Below are positions 48,314 to 59,570 of a stretch of 64,000 nt of DNA, in pieces. Each line of letters starts with the position of its first letter. Position 1 is the first letter of the stretch. The notes below the pieces were generated by a model, which worked only from the letters and a program-made list of their open reading frames with translations, was not told the origin of the DNA and made no database searches. Position numbers and translations under genes: made by a program. Source of the DNA: Gammaproteobacteria bacterium (GTDB lineage: Bacteria; Pseudomonadota; Gammaproteobacteria; Pseudomonadales; Pseudohongiellaceae); contig BPDI01000002.1 of assembly GCA_019654215.1 (NCBI GenBank), positions 1 to 64,000 on the forward strand, given 5' to 3'.

Positions 48314-49636
48314 TCAAGCTGATGCTTTTGAATCGATTTCGTATTTGATATTGCTCATACCTGACCAGAGCAAAAGCCCACCCAAAGGGCAAAGCAAGGC
48401 GGCGCAGAGTGCAATAGATTTACCAATAGCAGCGTCGTACCCGAATATGAAATCAGTGGTGGCCGCCACTACCGTCGGTCCAAGTCCAAGCCCAATAAGA
48501 TTGGCAGCAAGCAAATACACCGCCATTATTTGGGCGCGCATGCGATTTGGTGTCATGAGTTGCAATGTGCCTCCAGCAATTCCTCCCTGGAACGCAGAAA
48601 AGAACACTGCCAGGGACATAGCAATGATTCCAGTTAGCGGCGTGTTTACAAATCCTAGTGCAATAGCGCAGGGAGTCATACCGACGATGCTGAATAATAT
48701 TACTCTTACATAAGCGTCACTTGTCCCTTTTTGAGCCCACGCATCAGCAATAAAGCCGGCGATTAATAAACCAGTCTTCCTGCCAATAGCATGATAATGC
48801 CAAAGGTAAATCCTGCATCTGCAGTGCTATATCCAAAGGTGCGAATAAAATAGGTCGGCCCCCATAGATTTAGCGCATACACCACCATCACAAAAATGGA
48901 AATTCCTAGTATGTGGCTTAGATAAGCACCCCCGCCGTTTCCAGACATATTCGATAACTATTGAGATGGCAGGCATGGTGGCATGTGATTCGGCGTTCTT
49001 GCGCGCAGGTTCCCGCACTGTCAAATACATAAGTGCAGCTACCAGCACTCCAGGAAAACCAACAATAAAGAAAGTGAGTTGCCAACCTTCGGTAGCACCC
49101 AGAAAAGGTAGAGTTAGAGTATCGAGAGTTTGCACGTAACCAACTACAGCGCCCCCAAGTATGTACGCAAGGCCGGAGCCGAAGGTCACACCGAGGGTAT
49201 AAACTGATAAGGCTCGGGCAAGAGAAGAACGGGGAAAATAATCCGTAATCATGGAATAGCCGGCGGGACCAAGAGTGGCTTCACCAATTCCAACCCCTAT
49301 CCGGGCAAAGAATAGTGAGACAAATCCTTTGGCCAATCCACAGACTGCCGTCATTACACTCCACACTGCAATGCCGATACTGATCAAATTGCGTCGATTC
49401 CTGCTATCAGCAATTCGGGCCAGAGGCAGCCCCATAATGGCATAGAAAAGTGAGAAGGCTAATCCTGCAAGCAGACTGTATTGAGTGTCAGAGATTGCGA
49501 ACGATTCTCTGATGGGACCCACCAGCAAACCCATGATCATGCGATCGAGAAATGAAAACATCTGCGCCAGCAGTAGTACAAAAATGACGTACCACTGATA
49601 AGCAGTACTAGAGTTATTCAAATTAGCAGGTGTCAC
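48314..49636 (-). pseudogene. MFS transporter (Spinster-like), two frameshifts
   Basis: The span equals 441 codons, typical of a 12-helix MFS transporter. The first 240 codons are open: FSFLDRMIMGLLVGPIRESF, then the A-motif region GLPLARIADSRNRRNLIS and RIGVGIGEATLGPAGYSMIT. After about 48,945 the next frame has YLSHILGISIFVMVVYALNL and GPTYFIRTFGYSTADAGF. After about 48,765 the last frame has FFSAFQGGIAGGTLQLMTPN and LAANLIGLGLGPTVVAATTD. Two indels break it. Helix 1 and the GEA motif match the Spinster-like branch, often importing organic acids. It is 16 bases downstream of the hydrolase gene. Confidence 0.75.
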
Positions 49637-49652
49637 AAATCTCTCCTTTGAT

Positions 49653-50783
49653 TTATTCGGCTCCGTGATCTTTTAACCATGCAGCTATTAAATCAGCAAC
49701 TTTACTTCTCGCATCATCTGGCTCCACCAGATAATGATCGCCATCAATCATTTCTAATGTTTTATCTTTTGAAGCTAATGCAGAATGGATTGCTTCGGCA
49801 TCACTGGGGAAAACGCCGGTATCTCTAGTACTCTGAACAACCAGCGCCGGCAGTTCAATTCGAATTAGGTGAGGTGCACCGCGGCAGTGAGAATCTTTCA
49901 AACTCCACATAGATAACCAGGCGCGAAGCGTGTTAGTTAGACCGATTCCTCGTGGTCCGAAGTTTGCTCGCTTAGGATTGCCTGCATAACAGTGTCCCAC
50001 TTCCCGCTGTGACGGATCGATAGTGCCATCCATTAAGCGTAAATCTGCCCAGGTACGAAAAAGGTTGAAAGCGCGATCGGTCATGCCAAAGGATTCGAGT
50101 CGTTTTAATTCACCATGGCACCAGTCTGTGATGCGATGATTTCTCGTTTCCTGTGCGGCGCGATAAGTTTTTACAAACTCAATAGAATAGGGTGGACCGT
50201 TTTTCTCATCATACATATTTAATTCAGGATCGATACTGGTGGGATCAGTCTCGTCGGTTATCGACGGGTCGAGCCAAGACGTTAGGACCTCTGGTCGACC
50301 GGAATGTGCGCAAAGAGAGACATAAAGATCGGCAGGGATTAAGTCATACAATGCTTCTGGTAATTCGAAGTCCGGAGTAGGTGTCATGGTTACCCCTTGA
50401 GCCTGGGACTGATAAGCACCCATGAGGGACCCGCCGCCGGAGTTACCCAAGATAACTATCTTCTCGATGCCCGCATATTCTTTTAACCAGCGAACACCGG
50501 CACCGATGTCGATCAGGGCATGTTCTAATAGAAAGAATGCTTCGTTACCGCGGAATCGAGTGTTCCAGCCTAGAAAGCCGTAACCACGAGTGGCCATAAA
50601 TTCGGCGAGGTAATGCTCACTAAAATCCACATTGTAGTGAGTTGCTATAAGTGCAGTTTTTACTCGCTTGTTTTTTGGTGAGTAGTACAGGCCCTGGCAG
50701 GGCATAAAACCGGCGCCGTTGCGCGCGCTGGTGGCGGAAGCCATGGAAACGAATTCTCTTTGCCAGGTTTCTATGTTGCTCAC
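49653..50783 (-). CDS. Alpha/beta hydrolase, cytoplasmic
   Basis: This intact 376-residue protein has an alpha/beta-hydrolase layout. The oxyanion region is around ALIATHYNVDFSEHYLAEFM, the nucleophile elbow is GNSGGGS in EKIVILGNSGGGSLMGAY, and late PALVVQSTRDTGVFPSD with GDHYLVEP gives the acid and histidine. No signal peptide. A large lid of about 120 residues lies between elbow and acid. It resembles uncharacterised esterase-like hydrolases. Position: 18 bases after the DUF3604 gene and 16 before the MFS transporter, so it is part of the seven-gene operon. Confidence 0.75.
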   Translation of the reverse strand: MSNIETWQREFVSMASATSARNGAGFMPCQGLYYSPKNKRVKTALIATHYNVDFSEHYLAEFMATRGYGFLGWNTRFRGNEAFFLLEHALIDIGAGVRWLKEYAGIEKIVILGNSGGGSLMGAYQSQAQGVTMTPTPDFELPEALYDLIPADLYVSLCAHSGRPEVLTSWLDPSITDETDPTSIDPELNMYDEKNGPPYSIEFVKTYRAAQETRNHRITDWCHGELKRLESFGMTDRAFNLFRTWADLRLMDGTIDPSQREVGHCYAGNPKRANFGPRGIGLTNTLRAWLSMWSLKDSHCRGAPHLIRIELPALVVQSTRDTGVFPSDAEAIHSALASKDKTLEMIDGDHYLVEPDDARSKVADLIAAWLKDHGAE

Positions 50784-50801
50784 TCCTTATTGCTGGATTA
50801 C

Positions 50802-52688
50802 TTAGTTGCGTTCCGGAATGATCCAAATTGGCGATGACCAGAGTCTTTCTTGAATAGTTGCCGGAACGTCCGGACGAGGATCAACGCCGGCACGCATTGC
50901 ATCCCACGTAGACCATCGACAACTGGGATTTTCAAGTGCTCTGACATAATAGAAGGCGTTGCGAGTTGGATCGTAATTCGGATCGGTCCATTTAACCCTT
51001 AGTTCGGAAGCTCCTAAATTAGAACTGATACTGCAGTTTTCAAGATTCACAGTCGCACCATTATCGTCACAGCGATTTGTTGTTGGATCGACCACAATTC
51101 GATCTGAACACGCGATGTCGTAAACTTGTTCATACATCTCACCCCCTTCAACCCAACCCTTTATGATTTGCAGTCTTTGCAATGGTGCACTATTGGGATC
51201 TTTTGCAGCCCAAGCAATAAAGGAAGGAACACCATCGCTTTCAGCGATTAAATCGCCACCCATAGTGACGCCACCCTCATAAGCTTTGGCAACAAGTTCA
51301 CTATCGTCAATCTCAGGAAGGTCATGACCGGCAAAGAAACGTACTTTCAGCCGTGGACCCGAAGTACCGAAGGTTTCCTTACGGCGAAACGCATCGTAAA
51401 TTGCTTCCCGTGTATTTTCCTCAGCCCAAACACCGGTCATACCAGACGCTCCAAATCTTGCGTAGCGATCGAAATAGAGACTACCGTCAGGATCCGGCGT
51501 ATCTAGTGGTACTGATCCACGTCGTTGGCCGTTGCTATCCAGTAAACCGGACACACCGTAAAAGTCATCTTCGCTGCCAACAGCGGTGCCATTATGGGTA
51601 TCGGATGAACCGCTGATACCGTATTTGAATGGATTAAAGTCTTGTTCCTCTTGCAGACGGATACCATTTAGCAAGGCATCTCTGACGTAGGCACCCTCAG
51701 GCTGAATTAATACGTCTGTTCCGATGCGGGTGTACAACACTCCAAAATTCGCCCACTCATCATTGGGGGATAGGGCCGGATGAGTTTCAGAGGTACCCTT
51801 TACTTGCGTAATTTCAACTAGAGGTTCATTTCGCATACGCTGGTCAGCGTATGCTGAATCCAGAGGATTACCGTTGTAATCAACCAGATCAAACATGAGA
51901 CCTTCAGAATAATTAGAATTATGCGGGATAGCCAGGCTTTCAATCCCTATAGATCGATTGTTATCCATCCAGTCCCAGAGGTCAGCAGGATTATCAGAAT
52001 CTAATCGAGAAAATGGTAAGTCCGGCGCATTGCTATCGCGGAAGATTACATTTCGATGAAGCATCTCTCGATTCGGTCCGGTACCGGTGTATTCGTAAGC
52101 GACAAAGGTAGTGAAGTTGCCGGGATCATTGTGACGATTAGCAGTTTCTACTATGTCATTCCAGGCAGTGGTTATCACTTCTACATCCATTATTTCATCG
52201 CCGTTTCCGGAATTAGCAAAATCGGTGAAATTGAAAAATATTGACGACGCGGCATAGGATCATCGCCGATCTGGTCGATACCTTCGGCGACTGGATGCTG
52301 TGATAGCTCTGAATCTCCCAAGGCCATCTCGCGCATCACACCCAGAAAATAGGCGTGATCGGTAACAGCGTAAAAATCAAATGGCTGATCCAGTTGCATG
52401 TCGAAACCAGCCGCATGGGTAATCGCGCTACCCTTGGCAAATTGATAAGCCTCATCTGGTGATGCAATGCCGCCGAGTATGAAAGCATCGTAGGAGTACA
52501 TGGAATGTACATGTAATTCGCCAAGTAAGCGTTCCTGTTCACATTAAATCACCGTCAACAGATTCAGTTATAACGACTGGATCTGCACTTATTGGAGTCT
52601 CGTTTGTTTGATTTGGGGAATCGGAGCAGGTCTGCAATAGAAAAGGCAGTAGGAACAACGATTTAAGAGGCGCATGGTGTTGTCTCAT
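50802..52688 (-). pseudogene. DUF3604 exported protein, frameshifted near the 5' end
   Basis: The span equals 629 codons, normal for DUF3604 proteins. It begins at 52688 (RQHHAPLKSLFLLPFLL) with a lipobox-like LQTCSDS. The frame stops at TGA near 52,544 and continues as VNRNAY, GELHVHSMYSYDAFILGG (the HxH metal site) and YAVTDHAYFLGV. After about 52,195 the remaining 462 codons are open, with FVAYEYTGTGPNREMLHRNV, SGSSDTHNG, and end TIQERLWSSPIWIIPERN. DUF3604 belongs to the PHP-like metal-dependent phosphoesterase/hydrolase group; its reaction is unknown. It is first in the operon that ends with the sulfatase. It gave the template for recognising the deleted copy at 23493. Confidence 0.75.
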
Positions 52689-52818
52689 TTCCTTGAGCTC
52701 ATTTTTAGCTAAAGATAATCAGAGTTGGGAGCCGTGTCTATGTGAATCCATGAATAGAGGTTACAGTTAGAATAAATGGGGCCAGAGTAAAATACAGGCT
52801 GAACTGTTTCGACTCTAA

Positions 52819-53799
52819 TTAAAAATCGTCAATAAATGTTCCCGCATTTACATCCTTTGCTCTAGCTAAAACATAATCTGCTGCATACAAATCCTGAGTA
52901 AAGATGCCATGTGATTTGTAGAGTGTTATTTGCTCTCTCTTTTTCTGCCAGCTATGTCTCCCGTTAGTAACTTACCAATTTCTCCTTTGACATCACTCTC
53001 GCAAATCACTCCTTCTTCTATTGGAATCATAATATCGCCACCTTCCTTTGAGTGATTCCAGGGAATCGACATAGATTACCGATTTGGCACGAGCTCGGAG
53101 TCTGCTTCCCGAGAATTAAAGGGAAAGTGCACCAACAAGATTAATGTGGCTCCCGGTTTAACCCAGCTTCCATTTAAGATAGATTCTTTCGATGCAGTGA
53201 CTGTGCAAACAAAAATCACATTGGGCTGCTTCAGTTGGGTCGCTTGTGGCAATAACTTCGCAATCAACTGACTCTTGTTGCTCTTTTGTAAACCTTCCGT
53301 CTTCTCAGCATTGCGTCCCCAAACAACAACTTTCTCGATAGGTCGAACAGCTTTTATTGCTTCGATATGAGAGACAGCCTGCACGCCGTTGCCAAAGATC
53401 CCCCAGGTTTTGGCATCCTCTCTGGAGAGTAATTGAGTTGCTAAACCCGAAGCCGCAGCAGTTCGAATCGCAGTTATTTGAGCTGCTTCTAATATTGCCA
53501 CTGGTATCCCAGTCTCGGCTTCAAACATAACAACCAAGCCTTGAATGGCCGGCAATGCTTTTGTGGTATTGGCTGAATGGAGGCTAAGCAGTTTAATCCC
53601 GTAATGTTTCAGCTCATTGCTGGAACCGGGCATCTGAGCAAGTAAACCAGTCTTGTTTAGAACTGGCGGGAACGGAGCGCACTGGTAAGTTAACATTGCC
53701 GGAAGAGGTAGCGATCATGGCAGAGCGCATCAAATCGATGCACTTGCTCATGGGTAAGAGTCCACGGATCGCTATAGAGTCTATTACTCGAAGGGGCAT
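52819..53799 (-). pseudogene. Ornithine cyclodeaminase/mu-crystallin family, frameshifted
   Basis: The span equals 327 codons, normal for the family. The start is MPLRVIDSIAIRGLLPMSKC, then MRSAMIATSSG. After about 53,640 the next frame has YGIKLLSLHSANTTKALPAI, QGLVVMFEAETGIPVAILEA and ITAIRTAAASGLAT, then the NAD motif region GIFGNGVQAVSHIEAI. After 53,076 the last segments are DSLESLKEGGDIMIPIEEGV and LARAKDVNAGTFIDDF (stop at 52819). At least four indels. The family includes ornithine cyclodeaminase, alanine dehydrogenase and ketimine reductase; the specific reaction is not identifiable. Confidence 0.7.
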
Positions 53800-53939
53800 T
53801 TACAACTCAAAGTACCAATCCTGCTAAGGATATTTCTCAGACTAGGCGAGAATATTTTCCACTTTGCCAATTAATCACGAAAGTCTTTCGGCAATGCCAT
53901 GAGAAGCACTAGGAACGCAAACAACTGGCACTTCTGCAC

Positions 53940-55451
53940 CTACCGTGTTTCCGGCACTGCATCTAATAACATTGGCATCATTTCTTGCAATGCTGCACCA
54001 CCAGCTCGAGCGCCGGTATATTTTCCAATACGCACGATTACTAGATCATGGCTGGGAATAATCCTTGTGGATTGTCCTCCAGCGCCGCTCATTGAAAAAG
54101 AAGGAGGTAAGCCATCGTCACCCACTTCATTATCAACCCAGAAAAAAGCACCGCCATAATCCGGTCGTCCATCGGTTATCCATGCGGGAGCTGTAGTGCT
54201 CGCATACTCCACATAGCCTTCCGGTAATAGCCTTTCACCATTCCAAACACCATCTTGCAAATACAAGTTACCCAGCTTGGCCCAAGCCCTTGCGGACATG
54301 AATGCAAGACCCTGTCCGAGAAAATTGCCATAGGTATCGGTTTCAATTAATGCCGTGCGAATACCAAGCTTGTCGAACAGATTGCGTTGCGGAAAACTGT
54401 GATAATCCTCACCGCGGCCTTCGACTGCCAGGCGAATCAAGTAACTGGTTAAGACTGGATCAGTATTACGATAACGGCCAATGGTATTAGGCGGATATTC
54501 TTGCGGGCGAGTAGCCGCGTAGTGATATTGGTTAACGCCACCGGTGTAAAGATAAACATGATCCGGGTAGGTATTGGTATCGAAGTCTGGATCGGAAGGG
54601 GCATTAATCATAATACCACTAGACATACGCATGATGTCGCCGATACGAATCTCCCGGCGAGGATCATTCGGATCTTCCTGCCATTCCGGCACTGGTGCGT
54701 TCTGCCAGAGCTCATATTCACCTTGTTGAATCAAAACACCCATTAACGTCCCGGTCAGACTTTTTGTCATGGACCAGCTTTCTAATGGTGTATGTATGTC
54801 GACTTCATCACTATAACGCTCGCCTAGAATCTTGCCTTGATAAGTAACTACCAATCCTAATGTGCGCGCTTCTTCAGGTCCGAATCCCGTATCCAAGGCA
54901 CGTTGAATCAGTTCAACATCTACACCAGCTGGAAAGCTGTCTTCATCGATAATGTCGCCCATTGGCCACGGCGTGGAATGAGCCGGAGGAAGATTGGCTT
55001 CAATAGTAGAAGGTGTGAAGTCGATGCTATTGTCTCCAAGCGAATGTGCAACACAGCCTTGATTGTCATAACGTCTTGCAGTTCGCACAACACCATCTGG
55101 CAAAACCAGACTCACTTCCTCGCGCACGCGATCGACACGAGTATTCACCACATGCTGGCGCTGATTGAACGGCGAAATAAATCCGCCCATATTAGCCGCT
55201 GCATCAACCGGATCGAGACCGGTCACAAACACAGCTGAGCAGAGAATCTTGGCAAAGCCAGCTGTATAGTGGTGAAGCGCCTCACCGGGTGGGGGTATGT
55301 AAGCATTATCCAAACGAAAATAGTCAGCCCGCGCATTGATGCTTGCGGGTGAACCATCGCTCGTAGGCGATTGAGCATGACTTAGCGCACTGATAACAAG
55401 TGATAGCGAAGCAATAAGAGCAGAATTTAGAAGTGAGTTCTTTCTAGTCAT
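53940..55451 (-). CDS. Serine hydrolase, beta-lactamase class C fold, exported
   Basis: From the ATG at 55451 (GCAGGAAAA 6 to 14 bases upstream) this is a 503-residue protein. An in-frame ATG at 55505 has no RBS. The leader ends SALSHAQ. The catalytic motif is S227-M-T-K230 in LESWSMTKSLTG, and Y-R-N in TIGRYRNTDPVL. GGAFFWVDNEVGDDG and MSGAGGQSTRIIP form the third motif region. A long N-terminal extension of about 180 residues precedes the core, unusual for the fold. It is likely a periplasmic esterase or peptidase. The gene is intact, downstream of the amidase on the same strand. Confidence 0.85.
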   Translation of the reverse strand: MTRKNSLLNSALIASLSLVISALSHAQSPTSDGSPASINARADYFRLDNAYIPPPGEALHHYTAGFAKILCSAVFVTGLDPVDAAANMGGFISPFNQRQHVVNTRVDRVREEVSLVLPDGVVRTARRYDNQGCVAHSLGDNSIDFTPSTIEANLPPAHSTPWPMGDIIDEDSFPAGVDVELIQRALDTGFGPEEARTLGLVVTYQGKILGERYSDEVDIHTPLESWSMTKSLTGTLMGVLIQQGEYELWQNAPVPEWQEDPNDPRREIRIGDIMRMSSGIMINAPSDPDFDTNTYPDHVYLYTGGVNQYHYAATRPQEYPPNTIGRYRNTDPVLTSYLIRLAVEGRGEDYHSFPQRNLFDKLGIRTALIETDTYGNFLGQGLAFMSARAWAKLGNLYLQDGVWNGERLLPEGYVEYASTTAPAWITDGRPDYGGAFFWVDNEVGDDGLPPSFSMSGAGGQSTRIIPSHDLVIVRIGKYTGARAGGAALQEMMPMLLDAVPETR

Positions 55452-55558
55452 TATTATTTTCCTGCTTAATCTGGATGGGAACGCAATTGCAGGGGCTTCC
55501 AGCAATATAAGGATTTAGAGAATAAAAGGAGCCAGCGGAAAAATACAGCGCTGTCTGC

Positions 55559-56989
55559 TTAATTTGGAGCAGAATCATCCAAGTTGAGTTCTCGCTTCCA
55601 TAGCTTCTGGGTCATAATGCCAGTGGCATTCTCGATGACTTCCATGGCATCCAGGATAAGATCTTCCCGCCACTTTTGGCCAATCAACTGTGCACCCGAT
55701 GGCATATCTTCCACTAGATCAACCGGCACAAAACCAGCAGGCATACCGATGTAATTCACGCCATAGCTATATATAGAAGCACCAAAAATATCTTTAACTC
55801 CTTCGAAGGTTTCATCGTAGTTGTAAGGATAGCTTGGTCGCATCAGATAGGGAGTAAGCACCAATGGATATTCAGCGAGAAGAAGATTCCATTCCCTCAC
55901 CATGCGCGTACGTGCGGCAATGCCGAATAGATAGCCCTCGGCATCAACCATGTCTTCAAGTTTGTAGTAGTCGTTAAAAACCTGTTTGATGATTTCGCTG
56001 CCGTGCTCAGCAAACACCGGTTCCAGCGTTTGCTTCATTTCGAAGTTAGTGACCTGAAGCCAGGCATTGGCTGCTTCTATTATAGGTGGTGTTTCAATTT
56101 CTTTAACCTGGTATCCAGCAGATTCAAGAATTGATGCAGCTCTATCTAGGTTGGCGACGATATCTTTATGAATAGGATAGTTATGTGCATTCTTACAGAA
56201 ACCAACTTTAGGTAAGCCAGTGTTTTCATAATTAAAAGGCATAGGCACATGCCAAGGGTCGCGAGGATCATGCTCTACTAAAACTTCGGTAGTGAGTCTT
56301 ACATCTTTTACTTCGCGACAAATCACACCTTGTACTGACATTAATTGTGCCAACATACCCCGTTCGGTTTTTGCAGATGGAAGAAACGCTGGCACTCGGC
56401 CAAGCCCTGGCTTAACAGTACTCAATCCACAAGCAGTGGCGGATAGCGCAGGGAGCCGGCGATATCATTGCCATGATGTATGGCACCGAAACCCGCAGCA
56501 GCTGCAGCAGCGGCTCCATCCGGATGATCCGCCCGGCGACATTTTTAGATTCCAGGGATTGCGTGTTAGACCATAAAGTGGATTATCGGTTGTCAAACGC
56601 ATAGACATTTCGGGTGTATTGGTACGGCCAATAATTATGGCGCCGGCATTTAACAGATTTTGCACGATTGGTGAATTGTCTGGTGCGATGATATCCCTGA
56701 AGACTTCCATACCATTGGTAGTTGGTCTGCCTGCGGTATCGACATTTACTTTAATGGTGACTGGCACTCCATGTAACGACCCTAATGATTCATTATTTGC
56801 GACAGCAGCATCGGCTTTTTCAGCTGCCAGTAATGCTTGTTCATTTAGTGGGTCAACAATGGCATTTAGTTCAGGATTCTTTTGAGCAACGCGTTCGAGT
56901 ACAGATTCAACAACTGCTGTTGAAGAAAAATCACCAATACGAATTCCCGCTGCCTGATCGACAGCGCTAAGTTGCCAGAGTGGTGTCAT
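55559..56989 (-). CDS. Amidase signature family enzyme, one frameshift
   Basis: From the ATG at 56989 the span equals 477 codons, usual for the family. Catalytic Lys 80 lies in HGVPVTIKVNVDTAG; the cis-Ser is in MSPGGSSG, right at the break near 56,510. The other frame continues AAAAAAGFGAIHHGNDIAGS with the nucleophile Ser in DIAGS, then YPATACGLSTVKPGLGRVPA. The tail NYIGMPAGFVPVDLVEDMPS is intact. One indel in a GC-rich CTGCTGCAG stretch separates the parts. The enzyme hydrolyses amides; GatA is less likely because there is no GatB/C context. No leader, so cytoplasmic. It starts 13 bases after the DUF3089 gene. Confidence 0.8.
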
Positions 56990-57002
56990 GGATTTTGTTT
57001 CC

Positions 57003-58151
57003 CTATTGCGCAGATAGAAAAGTCTCGGATCGTAAGCGTGCATTCTCATGAATGTTCATGTAAAACACGTTGTAATCAAAGAGATGATAGGACGCGCCTG
57101 CAATTCCTGATTCTCCAAACGCAGGATCTTCCAGTCTTTCTACAAACAAAGTTCCATCGCGACATTGAGCGCCAGTTAAACCCAAAATTGGTGCGGCCAG
57201 AGAATCAAATATTTTGCCCTGCGCGGTGTCTTCCGAACCACTAAAAAACAAGTTGTATGAATGCTGCGGGATAACGATACCTGCATGTTGCTCAACGCTG
57301 GCTGCTTCTTCACCTAGACTCCATGCTAGAGGATTAGTACAAACAGAAGGTGCAGGTCTTTCTATAACCGAGCCACCATCAGGCATGGTATCCCAATGTA
57401 TAACGCAACCTAGATCCGACGCATTATTACAGGGTTTAATATTTTCCATCTCCGCGAACCATTCGGGCGATAGCGGGATATTTACCGCGCCGATAAGATA
57501 AGCGGCAACCATACGTTCGTATAAATCACTGTTATCGATAATATCGCTCAGCAGATGCATACTGTGATGGGTGCCCTGACTGTGGCTGGCGAGGACAAAT
57601 GGCTTGCCGTTATTGTAGTTGTTTAGGTAATACTCGAAAGCAGTTTTTACATCCTGGTAGGCAAAGCCGAGGATGCTCTCCCTTTCTTCTTCGCTACCGA
57701 AATAGGCAAAAATGTTAGCTTGTCGATAACGTGGTGCGTAGACATTACAACAGCCATTAAATGCGCTGGCCTGGTTTGCCATTACCCAATCGATGTTTTC
57801 TTCCGTACCAGAATCAAGATCCATTGGCGAAATCCAACTAATTGGAGTCAGATAGCCAGTGGGATGAACAAAAAACACGTCAATAGGTAGGTCTCCCTGA
57901 CCCGGAACGGTAACACCTTCAGGAGAAAGATCAGCAGGATCACTTGTGTCCGGATGAGCTGCCCAGTTTTCTATCAGGCTGTAATCCGGAGCAGGAGTGA
58001 CTACATTGGTAGGGTCAAAATCCCCTGGAGGTCCGGCGATTGCGCCAATTCCTGACATTAATAATCTACCGCCAAGCCCAGTGATATAGAGACCTATGCC
58101 AATGGCGATTAGTGCACCAAATGAATATGCGACAATTTTGCGTTTTTTCAT
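57003..58151 (-). CDS. DUF3089 family membrane-anchored alpha/beta hydrolase
   Basis: This intact 382-residue protein has one N-terminal membrane helix (residues 7-24). DUF3089 features follow: LPIDVFFVHPTGYLTPISW, NVYAPRYRQANIFAYFG and AYQDVKTAFEYYLNNYNNGK. The nucleophile elbow is HSQG in FVLASHSQGTHHSMHLLSD, and the tail GASYHLFDYNVFYMNIHENA supplies a C-terminal histidine. The family is predicted hydrolase, reaction unknown. Cysteines NGCCNVY and CNNASDLGC could form disulfides outside the membrane. It is first in the amidase/serine-hydrolase group and diverges from the triple CMD gene. Confidence 0.8.
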   Translation of the reverse strand: MKKRKIVAYSFGALIAIGIGLYITGLGGRLLMSGIGAIAGPPGDFDPTNVVTPAPDYSLIENWAAHPDTSDPADLSPEGVTVPGQGDLPIDVFFVHPTGYLTPISWISPMDLDSGTEENIDWVMANQASAFNGCCNVYAPRYRQANIFAYFGSEEERESILGFAYQDVKTAFEYYLNNYNNGKPFVLASHSQGTHHSMHLLSDIIDNSDLYERMVAAYLIGAVNIPLSPEWFAEMENIKPCNNASDLGCVIHWDTMPDGGSVIERPAPSVCTNPLAWSLGEEAASVEQHAGIVIPQHSYNLFFSGSEDTAQGKIFDSLAAPILGLTGAQCRDGTLFVERLEDPAFGESGIAGASYHLFDYNVFYMNIHENARLRSETFLSAQ

Positions 58152-58392
58152 GTTATGCCCGATTCCCTTGCATCAACTAATGGGCTTAGCTTACAACTCG
58201 ATTTATTCGATTGATAGGTACCAGGAATTAAAGACGTCACTATTTTGTGGTTACAATAAGCCTATACCTATGAGAAAAGGGCAACGCAAAAATACAGCAT
58301 GGTATTTTTACGCTGGCCCTTTTGGTCTTAATGCTTCAATCTCTAATGTATTAGTTAAAAATAACAGAACAACAACAAGGGGAGAGCAGATA

Positions 58393-59473
58393 ATGCTGAT
58401 TCCAGAATTTACCTTAAATCTACAAGTTCGCGTCTGGTTAATGACCACACTTGCTGCACTATTGGTTTGCTCAGCAGCCTTTGCGCAGCAACCACCACCG
58501 CCACCGGGTGCTTATGATGCGGCTCCCTACCTAGGGCAAATACGGAATACCTATGTCTACGGCGACATTTGGGAACGCCCCGGTTTGTCAGCCCGGGATC
58601 GAAGCATGATTACTGTCGCTGTGAATCAGGCAACTTATGCAACTAACGAGCTTCGCTTACACATGGGTCGCGCTTTGGATAACGGCATAACCCAGGCCGA
58701 ATTAACTGAAATCATTGCCCATACTTTATGGTATTCCGGTTTCCCAACGGGTGTGAATGCCGCGCGAGTGGCAGCGCAAGTTTTCGAAGAGCGCGGTTTG
58801 TCAGCAATTCCTCCAGGCGCCTCTTCTCGTCAGCCGCCAGTTAATCCCGAGTTGGAGTTTCCCGAGGCTTACTCGCAAACACCCTATTTGCGCGATTTGC
58901 TGAATCAAGTTCTCTATGCCGAAACCTGGACCCGGGAAGAGCTCTCGCCCGGATCGCAGCATGATTACGGTTGCTGTGGGTACAGCTCTTTATGCCTCCA
59001 GTGAAGTGCGATATCACATTGGTCGTGCCTGGATAACGGTGTTACTCAAGAAGAGATAAGCGAAATAATTACCCATGTAACTTTTTATTCAGGTTTTTCC
59101 CACTGGTGTGAACGCTTCGCGAGTTGCTCCGAAGTCTTCGAGGCAAGGGGCTTGGCAAAAGGTGATAGCCGTTTCCCGGCGCCCCTTATCTCGATGAGTT
59201 AATCAGTGGTCTGGTCTACGGTGAAACCTGGCCCCGTAACCCAAATTTTCAGAGCGCGATCGCAGCCTCGCTACATAGCGGTGACATTGGCCAACTATCA
59301 AACTGATCAATTGCGAGTTCACTTGGGACGTGGTTTGGATAATGGCTTAACGACACAGGAAATCTCGGAATTGATTGCCCAGGTAACCCTATAGCTGGTT
59401 TCCTCCAGGGGTTAATGGCTCGCGAACATTTGCGGAAGTTCTGCAAGAAAGAGGTTTGCCACTGCCAGACTAA
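58393..59473 (+). pseudogene. Exported triple carboxymuconolactone decarboxylase-like protein, frameshifted
   Basis: The ATG at 58393 has GGGGAGAG about 8 bases upstream; a leader ends AAFAQQ. Three tandem CMD modules follow. Module 1 is intact: YVYGDIWERPGLSARDRSMI, TNELRLHMGRALDNGIT and IIAHTLWYSGFPTGVNAARV. Module 2 (about 58,850-59,160) has YAETWTREELSPG, LDNGVTQEEISEIITHVTFY. Module 3 (about 59,200-59,473) has TLANYQTDQLRVHLGRGLDN, GLTTQEISELIAQVTLY and ends EVLQERGLPLPD. Modules 2 and 3 carry five or more indels. The usual CxxC redox pair of AhpD is absent. Each module is about 105 residues, and the internal tandem triplication in an exported protein is unusual. Function unknown. Confidence 0.7.
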
Positions 59474-59570
59474 GGTCATCCCTTTTATTTAGAGAATTTT
59501 CTGTACCGTATCAAAAATCTCGGGGACAGAGGGCAAGAAGAATTTTCATCTGCGGTTCTGGTAGGCATTA

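Noticed and set aside
58096-58392. N-terminal extension of the triple CMD protein upstream of 58393
   Set aside because: It overlaps the divergent DUF3089 start, has no RBS, and would bury the clear signal peptide that begins at 58393.
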